Of a DNA stretch of 64,000 bases, positions 55,244 through 64,000 are shown piece by piece (positions within the stretch are counted from its first letter, which is position 1; the number at the start of each line of letters is the position of its first letter). This stretch comes from Nipponacmea schrenckii. Lineage: Eukaryota > Mollusca > Gastropoda > Lottiidae. The stretch lies in NCBI GenBank assembly GCA_030562195.1, contig CM060200.1, positions 1,736,001 to 1,800,000 on the forward strand. Direction: 5' to 3'. The notes beneath the pieces are model-generated. The model had not been told where the DNA came from, searched no databases, and was given only the letters and a program-made list of their open reading frames with translations. The translations under genes and the position numbers were made by a program.

Positions 55244-56989
55244 CAGTATTTTATTTTTAAAATTTTAACAATATATTGACGTACTCAATTCTCCAACTGT
55301 TCTAAGTTCCTGGTTTAAATTACCTTCTAAATTTGAAGAAAAAAATATTTCAAACAAAGTGCTTACACCATGAATGAACATTATTAAGAAGGAAATTAAT
55401 AATGATATAATAAAGCTGTATTGAGACTTGGCCTACAGGATATTATCAGATCTAATTGACTAGAACAAAGTAATTTAGACTTAATTTCAAAGTCCCTCAG
55501 TCCCTCAATAGATAAAAGACTGGGCTTTTAAAAAGTGTATTAGTATCTCTATTTCTCAATTTGTTACATTTCTTTTTAAGATCTATAACAAAAGACATCA
55601 TCAAATAGTCATTATTAATATATTGTCTACACTGTTCTTGTAACATCATCCAGTGCAAGTGGAATCTTGTCGAAACTTTGTGATTAGAAACTAAAGTGGT
55701 TGTAATCCCTGAAAGATTTTTAGTATTTATTTTGTAGTTGGTGATGGAGGATTATAGATGGGGTGGTAGACTACGATGCGCTAGGTTGTGGAGATTTGAC
55801 CCCCTTGAACCCCACTGGGCACAGGTTGTTAGAATTGAGTTCTGTTTCACGTCACGTTACAATTTGTTTTGATGGGGTTAATTTTCTACAAGCGGAAATC
55901 GAAGAAGACATTTTCTACCTTATCACCATTGTTTACAATTTAGAATAAAATCTCGCGACATTTACTGCTAAATCAACTCGATAAATATCACAATTGTTTA
56001 CAATCGTCAATAGAAATACCAGACCAGCAGAAATTACAGAATTAGTCACGTGTTGATAAGTATGTTCTCTCCTTATGTTTCACCTGAAGGTTTAGGTATT
56101 GCGCGACAGATTACCAGATAATAAAGCACTGTTTTCAACAATAAAAAAAACCCTAATCCTGTTGGGTTGATCGGGATCGATAGTTAAAATTGTTCACCGT
56201 TTCGTTACCTCAATCACAATATTAACTGTAAAATACATGAATGAAATAATTAAACAATATAATCTGTAATTAAGTCAAAACAAACAGATTTCTAAACGAA
56301 CAATATTCAGAACAAAACCTTGCAGTTACTGGTATTGATCAATCTGCTACCCAGAGACAAATAAATCTATAAAATATTGTGAAATTTCACAGCAAAAACC
56401 GCTGATTATTTTCGATTAGTCCATTAAATAAATAGATCTTATCAAACAATGCGTTATTTAATGTAAAACTTGTATTCAATTCAATTTGTTAATCGCATTA
56501 GAGTTTTTAAGTTACAATAGTGCATTGTCGGTACTGCTGATTCTATCTTCTATAGGGTGAAATTAAAATAACACATTAGGACAAAAACCGAAGGTGATTA
56601 CCGTGGGTGGGGTATTTTAGCGGTGGGGTGAGCTTGTTTTCCAACATTTAATTTAGTACAGGTATTTGTTAAACAATTTTGTCTAATCTCAGTACTCCTT
56701 CAACTTTTTGGCAGTGCGTTCAATAGTAGCCATAAAATATTAAAGGTATCACAACTATAACAGAAAAAACCTACAAGTGTTCAAAAGAAAGGTTTGTATT
56801 AGGGATATTTTACGTTAATCAGTCAGAGGATCGTGAAATAGTTTGGCGTTTATCACAGGAAAATGTTACACCTGTGATATCAGAAAACAGAAATCTTGTC
56901 CCCAACAAAAAAAAGTACTACACCCTTCCACTTTTGACAAAAACGTCCGTATTCTACATGTTATTTAGTAAATACAACCACCCACTCAC
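55244..56989. other. Intergenic, nothing recognised
   Basis: No gene or repeat family was identified. Short open frames, such as that at 55763-55948, lack support. Confidence 0.35.
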
Positions 56990-57360
56990 CCACCCAAAAT
57001 AAAACCGTCCGGTATAATACAGGTGATACAATAATTAAATATTCCCACTCTCCCTACCCTAATAAAACCGCCCACATTATACAGGTAATAAAATAATTAA
57101 ATATCCCCTCCGCATCATAATAAAACAACCTGTTTATACAGGTAATAAAACAATTAAATACACCCTCCCACCATCACCACCCTTATAAAACCGTCCACAT
57201 TATACAGGTAATACAACAATTAAATACCCCCTTCCACCATCCCCTCCCTAATAAAACCGCCCGTATTCTACAGGTATCGTAATACAACAATTAAATACCC
57301 CCTTCCACCATCCCCTCCCTAATAAAACCGCCCGTATTATACAGGTGATGAAATAATTTA
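56990..57360 (+). repeat. About 60-65 bp tandem repeat, C-rich (6 copies)
   Basis: Units contain CCCCTCCCTAATAAAACCGC, CCGTATTATACAGGTAAT and ACAATTAAATACCCCC. The purine-poor CCC blocks alternate with AATAAAA and ATTAAAT. Confidence 0.9.
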
Positions 57361-58639
57361 GTAAATAAGACGGATATTAATTGTGATTTGTTGTTTGTCA
57401 TTTTGAATTAAGATAAAGTAATTAATTGTAATGAAGTAGTGAATGGTTTCCGAGTTAATTCTATTTAACACATTCTCATTCAATAGCTCACAATGAATTC
57501 TGATTAATCTATTACTATTGTATTAATGATAGTCACAAATCTACAATCGAAACAGTTTGACAACATTGCCTTTATAATATATCTTAGATAAATCTCTAGT
57601 CTGTAATGGATATTTTTTTAGAAAAGACAAATAATTTTTTGTGAACCATGTAAGCTACTTTTCCACTAAGATACTCTATTCTTTATCAAACAAAATGAAG
57701 GGTGTTAATTTATAAAATATGTCCGACAACTAAGATGGCTAGTTGTTCCGTCACAAATTTCCAATAACACATACGAAGATAGATCATTCATAAAATTACA
57801 CTTAAGACGTGGAATAAACTGCCAGGAAACATTAAAACCATGGAAACCAGTGATTCCTACAAATTATCACTTGAAACGTTTTTTTTTATTTCTAGAGCAT
57901 TTATTGTGAAACGTTTAAGTTTTTGAGCATTCATATAAATTTTTAAGCATTTTTCATTATTTTTATATCTATTACTGTCTAGTCATAAGAATAAATAAGC
58001 GCATATAAGATGATAATTATAGAAAGCACAAGAAATATGGGTGAATTGACGAGTTAACGTTCGCTTCCAGCAACTGCTGATATCGCAAACTAGGTAGTTT
58101 TATTTTGGCGGTCGTTGGTAGTGGATTTAGAATCAATTGGTGATTAGGAAACTGCTGGTTTGGTGGTGGTTTGAGAAATCGTATGATATGGTCGGAACGA
58201 ATGTCATGGCGGTGAAACTCGGCCGTGGATGGTGTGGAGTGAGTGACTCAGTCTTCTACATTCTCCAAAACTCGTTATGATCATGGTGGTTCTTGTTGGT
58301 TGTTGTTAGTTTGGTTTGGTTTTGTTTGGTTTATATCATTGGCCCCTTAGCCACTTACAGGAGCCAGGGGAAGTTGATTAACGAGAAGGTTTTATTCTTT
58401 TGTGTAATCTGGAATGGGTGAAGGCGAGATAATTTAGTTCAAATAAAACTCCACCCAGAAGCAAATGGTTTTTTTTTTCAGTGCCGCTCGCAAGCTTCGA
58501 ATGTTATCTAAATAAAAAGTTATAAAATAATTAAATAAAGTAAAATTAATATTAATAGTGATCACAGTTTGAAACAGTATCGAACGAAGCAATAGGTCTA
58601 CCTTGAATGTAAACAAGAGGAGTTGTAATTGTATCATTG
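57361..58639. other. Intergenic, nothing recognised
   Basis: At 58270-58330 there is a short GTTTGGTT-rich tract. No gene was recognised. Confidence 0.35.
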
Positions 58640-58890
58640 TCAACTCCCGTCTTCATCAGTCTATTAGGAGCAGAACAGTAGGACGTAAAACTCCATTCAA
58701 CCTTGAATGTAAACAAGAGGAAACAAGCGACATACATCTAACCATATATCAGATAGTTGTAATTGTATCATTGTCAACTCCCGTCTTCATTAGTCTATTA
58801 GAAGAGTAGGACGTAAAACTCCATTCATTTCATTTATAGGTATAGCTTGTCTTCAATAGTCTATTAGTTGCAGAAGAGTAGGACGTAAAT
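58640..58890 (+). repeat. SINE S1 tail repeated three times
   Basis: GTCTTCATCAGTCTATTAGG, or GTCTTCAATAGTCTATTAG, followed by AGAGTAGGACGTAAA-like ends occurs at about 58650, 58785 and 58850. A block TAGTTGTAATTGTATCATTG is also duplicated. It is a second place, besides 28218, where the S1 tail has been multiplied. Confidence 0.75.
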
Positions 58891-59887
58891 TTGTAACTAT
58901 AACGTTATTTTAGAGTAAAGTTTTAGAATTTCTGTTAGAAATAAAGGATGTGGAGATAAGATTTTGCAATCAGAACCGAGAGAAGCTACTTTTCTGGACT
59001 AAATTCAACTTATGTAGACAGAGTGCAAAGAACAACAACAATTAATAAAAAGAATTAGACCTTTTCTATAATTATGACAGAACAGTTTTGATAATAATCT
59101 TTACTCTTTTTGAATTTCACTCGACTTACAGCGAGAGTAGAAGTTATAAACTTAGAACTTTGAGTTAATTTATAGTCAATATTTATTGGAAGAGAAACAC
59201 GGTGTAAATTACACTGATTCAATCAATATACATCGTGTTAAAAACCAGCCATTTTCACTCGCTCTCTCTTCAATAAGTGACGTATCTTGCCGCTGATCAA
59301 GTGCTAACTTCCGACATCAACAATCGTTGGAAATGGACACCAGGCGTCAATCAAATCAGCTTTACCAGTAAAGTACGACTGGATATTAATTCTACGGATA
59401 ATAACATACAATCACCAATCAAACGACGCGAAAATCCGGTTTCTAATTCACCATATGTCAATTGCTTTTAAGGGTATTCACTCCTTGAAATTTGTCAGGA
59501 TTAGAAACTTTTAAATTGCAACATCTTTTTATGCATTTTTTTTTTCATACTGATTTCACAATTAAGGTTCACGTGTCCATCGTTTACCGTTTCCTAGTTT
59601 TTTTTAAAATTTTGGTTTCTGCTATACGATGGCAACAAAGTTACTTAGCATCTTGGCATTGCTATTATTTCTAAAACAATTCAGAAACTCACGCTGAAAG
59701 CCATATTATTAAGCTATCCAGAATTGCCAGTACAAGCATTTCATTGTCTACCTTATGGACTTTGTTTAGATGTTATGTGATCTTGGTCTTTATTTTTGGA
59801 GATCAAGAAACTTTAGAAATGTAGCGATCTAAAATGTGTAAAATGAATATGAAATATATGTTTTTGTTTGGTCCCATTTTTTGTTAC
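58891..59887. other. Intergenic, nothing recognised
   Basis: Open frames at 59277-59471 and 59492-59674 have no recognised similarity or splice partners. Confidence 0.35.
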
Positions 59888-60180
59888 ATAGGGTTCAATC
59901 CCGGCAAAGGTGGAGATAATCCTTCCGATTTTTCATCCCGGTTTCTTCTTGTCAGTGATGCAGGTCTGAGAGACTGACGTGGAAAGAGCGTCTAGTTTTT
60001 CAGTCGGATTGGACAAAAACAACCAAGGTCTCATGTGCTATAGTCTGTGCACGTTAAATTAGGCTAATGCCGCTATCCTTGAATAATTTCTCTCATTGCA
60101 TACTGCATGGTGTTACCCGTCTTCATTAGTCCATAAGGTCCACAAGAGTAGGACGTAAAATTCCGTTTATTTCATTTCCT
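59888..60180 (+). mobile_element. SINE S1, near full-length
   Basis: It starts at the B box GGGTTCAATCCCGG and continues GTCAGTGATGCAGGTCTGAG, GACGTGGAAAGAGCGTCTAG, CTCATTGCATACTGCATGGT, CCGTCTTCATTAGTCCATAA and GAGTAGGACGTAAAATTCCG. Only the A-box part of the head is missing. Confidence 0.85.
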
Positions 60181-61419
60181 TGTTTTTTTGTACATGTATT
60201 TGATGGAATACTAGAGGAAAGTATACCTTGATTGTCACTAATTGAAAACAATAATGATACGTGGTTTATTATAAAACGTCTCTATGACAGATTTGATTAA
60301 AACTAAAGACGATGGTGATTAGTCTTAGCCGATGAAAATTGATATTATATTCTTTTTAGATTCGGTCACCCAGTACGAAGACAAAGAAGGACTAGATGAT
60401 AGCGACATAATTTCTATAGTCTCAGGTACCCAGTACGTAGTCTTTGTCGGACTGGGTGATAGAGGCATATATTTAGTCTTAAAGATCCAAACTTTCTGTA
60501 CAAAGTGTAGCAGGGTGATTTTAAGGCATTTTTTCTGGTTTGATAAACATATTTTTCTTTCGCGACATGAAATAACCGCATCTTTACCATAGATAATGGC
60601 GGCAATAGAAAGGAACTTTGACTCTTTGATCAGTATTCAAACATAACCTAATCCGCGCTACTAAATAGTTCCTGAAATAATCTTTAAAAACATTGGGTTT
60701 TTTTCATTCGCTACAAAATCCTTTTTTTCCATAACAGATACTAAAGTGCCCTGACCTTTGACACATAGAATAATTCTTCAGTTTCATCTTAATAAAAACC
60801 TGTTTCTGTGATGCCAAGCGCATCACGAAATGTATTTATCCTGCTCAGAATGGTTTTGAAGTAAATAAAAAGTGGCCTTTATCATTATTTTATTCATAGA
60901 AAAAATTAATTTCAATATGAGGGTAACCGGATCAGAAAAAAAACTTCTTTAATTGATTATTCAAATTAGTTGATCCACAGCGCAGAATTACCCCTGATTT
61001 GACATTTCGAGTCATTATTCAAAAAAACGAGATGTGCCCTCTGCACGAAATAAACCCACGTCTTGAGTCCCAAATAATTAAAACTTAACAGCTTTGACCT
61101 TTGACATCTCCGATACTTTATCATTATTCAAAAAACTCTATCCGCCACAAAATAATCCCGCGTTTTAGTGAAACAATGAGTAGGTATTCTCGGAGACAAG
61201 GGCGATAATTTTCACCGGAATGATTAGCTTGATTGGTTTATTTAGAACTAATTAAAGGACGATTAATAATGTATTTATGAGTGAATTAATGAACTGGCTG
61301 TAAAACTGAATATTGAATATTAACCCTCTCTAGGGATTGGTCGGCTAATAAACGCTAATATTATCACAAACAATTATTTTTTAACCTTCATTAGAAAAGT
61401 TGTGTTTTTAACAGGACAG
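60181..61419. other. Intergenic; imperfect duplication at 60366-60469
   Basis: CACCCAGTACGAAGAC at about 60366 and TACCCAGTACGTAGTC at about 60426 begin two diverged copies of a roughly 43-base segment. Nothing else was recognised. Confidence 0.45.
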
Positions 61420-61680
61420 GGGGTTTGAAACCGACAGGGATAGAGGGTTTCGTACCGACAGAGATAAGGGGTTTCGTACCGACAGGGATAGAGGGTTTCG
61501 TACCTACAGGGATAGGAGTTTTCGTACAGACAGGGATAGGGGGTTTGATACCGACAGGGATAGAGGGTTTCGTACAGACAGAGATAGGGGGTTTCGTACA
61601 GACAGGGATAAGGGGTTTCGTACAGACAGGGATAAGGGGTTTCGTACAGACAGAGATAGAGGGTTTCGTACCGACTATGG
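61420..61680 (+). repeat. 24-bp minisatellite (about 10 copies)
   Basis: The unit is GGTTTCGTACCGACAGGGAT plus AGAG. Because 24 is a multiple of three, one frame stays open and would read an octapeptide repeat (GFVPTGIE), but it lacks an ATG start and any partner exon. Confidence 0.93.
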
Positions 61681-64000
61681 TGGAGACAGCTAAGGTAGTC
61701 CGTTATTTCATAACAAATATATATTCGTAAATGAAAGGCTGTAGAACGAACTTTGATATATCTTTCTTTAATACTTGACGAACTGTAGAGAACTGTTCTT
61801 TATTATAAAAAAAAACCTAGTATGGTAATTATTAGCAGAACAATTAACGAAACTTTATCGTTAACTTTAAAATCGCCGACAGTTTTTTTTTTTCTTTCTT
61901 GTCTTTTTTATTCTATTCTAGTAAATTTTGATTGCCACTCTAGAATCAAAACGCTAGGCGAAAGAGTTAATTGTGATGGTGAATTGCTTGATCAATATCT
62001 CAAACACGGTCATGTACTAATTATCGCCCTTGATTTGACTCTTACCTACAGTTTGAAGTGGAGGGAAAATTGTTTGAAATTGTTAATAAATATGGTGATG
62101 TCGTGAAGACACCTGAGCCTTCTATTAAAGCAATCAGGGGTATAATTTAAACCCCGATAGTTCCGCTTGTGTTGATTGGTCTGTTTGCTGGACGGGAATG
62201 ATCCGGTCTTTTCATCCAGAAACGCTTTAGTCTCTTACTACCAGACTACTTGTGGTTTTTGATTCAAATATATAGGGTTTAATGTACTTTTCTGTTCATA
62301 ATTGTGTATCTTGTTCAAACCAAAACCCCATTCGTAATACATGTATTCCCTCGAGACTGTGGTTATTCAAGTTAGGGGAAATTACTAACCCATATATTAA
62401 TATTGTCCAATGACAATTCGCCCTAGAATCTTTCTAGCAAATCTTAGCCAATCAAATTATATTTTACAATCGACTGTATATGTTGAATGCTTCATTAAAA
62501 GATTTTCTGAATTGGGATAACCCTTTACGTTGCTTTTGATAAATGTGGTGGATCCAAAACTAAGTTTGTAAACTGGGCAAAGATTTATTTTTGTACATAT
62601 GCACTGGCCAGGTAGCACGAAGCTAAAAAATTGAAAGAACCAGAAATCATTGAGCTATTAAGAATTGTTTAGAACAGCGGTAGCATATGTTTGTTTGTTT
62701 TTTGGGGTTTTTTCAAATTTGCCGATATTTGGATACTACAGGGCCTTACAACTCCAGGAGCCATGGGTTTTGCGTCTCATTCGAACAACAAAACGCGATA
62801 AGAGTCAGCTACGTCTTGTAGAATTACTCCTCAACAATTGCGACATCTCTAACCAAACCTTGTCTGATAAAGAAAGACTATATAATAGAGAAAAATCGAT
62901 GCTGTAAATACAAGAGATTTGAAGAAATTTACACTTAAAGATTTCTAGATTAGAAACAGTCAATTATTTCACAGTAATTAGTCTCGACTCACCAGTCTTC
63001 TCTACTGCTCAACGACTTTGTAGATATAATGGCATATGGACAATGGAGACTACTTGCTACTTTAAATTCCACATTTTATATCCAACCGACCCTTCATATT
63101 GAACGGAACCACGGCTAAAATAAAAGGAAAATATAAAAGGGTAATTTAGTGAGTAAAGAAAAGGTAATTGTTCACTTAATGACGGGGTTATCTCCCTTGC
63201 CAATAAAACGCGGTACTAAATACAAGCAGATAAGGGCTCACTCCACTAGTCCCACCGCCATATCTTTCTATGTTGAATCGCTCAATCGTTTTCGAAACCT
63301 TTTCAGATAATTGGGTTCATTGTCACATGAAGGTCATTTGTTTTTGTCTTGTTAAAATTTGTAGTTTGAAAAATCGAAAGTAGACCACTGCGTGATATAA
63401 CACCCGCCTGTACAGGTAACGACCATTGATATAATATTAGCTTGTTCCTTAAGGAAAATTTCAGAGATCATGTTCGTTGTATCAATTTAGCTTATGACCT
63501 ATGACCACGCTGTTCGGGACAATAAGAAATTGTCCCGTACTGTCAGTTATTTAGTCGTACACTATGTTACAATGTGAAAGATCATTGATAGCAAGGCTCA
63601 ATTAAAGAAATAGTTAAGTTATGTCAATCAATTGTAACATGTATTTACGAGGCGATTTCTTGTCGCTTTTAATCAAAGAAGTTCTCAGCCACCCTTTCTC
63701 CTGCTTTATTACCAGTAATTATTTCTATTGACATAGAATTTCTACTTCCAATTTCCATCAATACATGTTAAACGAGCAAGCTAATCATATAGCAGAGAGT
63801 TCTCGCTTCCATTGAATGGTTTGTGATGCAGGGGTGGTGTAAAACGCCAACCAAATCTACCGTGGTGATACAGGGGTGGTATAAAATTCTAACCACACCA
63901 ACCTACCAACAGAAGTAAAATAAAAGCTACCAAAGCTGTTGAGTTGAGCAAATCAAAGAACATCATTATTTTTGTACTACTTTATTTTGATATTTTTACA
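61681..64000. other. Intergenic, nothing recognised
   Basis: Open frames at 61822-62106 and 62665-62907 show no known domain. A 30-bp near-duplicate occurs at the end (GATGCAGGGGTGGTGTAAAA at about 63828, GATACAGGGGTGGTATAAAA at about 63867). Confidence 0.35.

Noticed and set aside
61425..61730. 101-codon frame with octapeptide repeat GFVPTGIE
   Set aside because: It is a 24-bp minisatellite that stays open by length. There is no ATG start and no conserved flanking exon.

Overview
The window is animal nuclear DNA, AT-rich, with spliced genes in long introns and a very high load of short repeats. Protein similarity recalled from known families, together with the repeat types (tRNA-headed SINEs, terminal-inverted-repeat elements and pearl-like tandem cores), suggests a lophotrochozoan, most likely a mollusc. 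The species was not identified.

Only two protein-coding genes could be recognised, both on the + strand. (1) Positions 597-2298 hold the last four coding exons of a peptidylglycine alpha-hydroxylating monooxygenase (PHM), the copper enzyme for the first step of neuropeptide amidation. Its earlier exons lie left of the window. The protein stops after a short acidic tail with no lyase (PAL) domain, so this gene model encodes PHM only. (2) Positions 33660-47829 hold a complete SKOR/Fussel-type Ski-family transcriptional corepressor with seven coding exons and 654 residues. It has a TATA-box promoter about 600 bp upstream of its first ATG, a DHD domain plus a SMAD4-binding-like zinc domain in one large exon, and a coiled-coil C-terminus spread over five small phase-1 exons. 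The two genes are separated by about 30 kb without a recognisable gene. No gene was recognised in the last 16 kb.

The rest is repeats. About 15 full or partial copies of one tRNA-derived SINE family occur on both strands. Three families of short palindromic or inverted-repeat elements (called MITE-A, -B and -C here) are present. Many minisatellites are seen, at 35-202, 4640-5652, 8043-8138, 13920-14460, 22812-23012, 26436-26696, 28218-28550, 29400-29795, 37260-37760, 56990-57360 and 61420-61680.

The most interesting pattern is a set of seven tandem arrays (18835-19240, 24280-24510, 35030-36050, 45514-45708, 50597-51153, 52300-52820, 54370-55243). Their units differ in length (about 54, 70-80, 91 and 110 bp), but all carry the same core: GAAACGT, then an AATAAA-like box, then a GTAGTATA-like box. 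In several arrays and in dispersed single copies the core is preceded by a small hairpin flanked by CTGATGA- or TTGATAA-like bases. That layout resembles the centre of a hammerhead ribozyme, although the outer helices were not found. One array is bounded by inverted repeats and two share the same left flank, which points to mobile elements with tandemly repeated cores.
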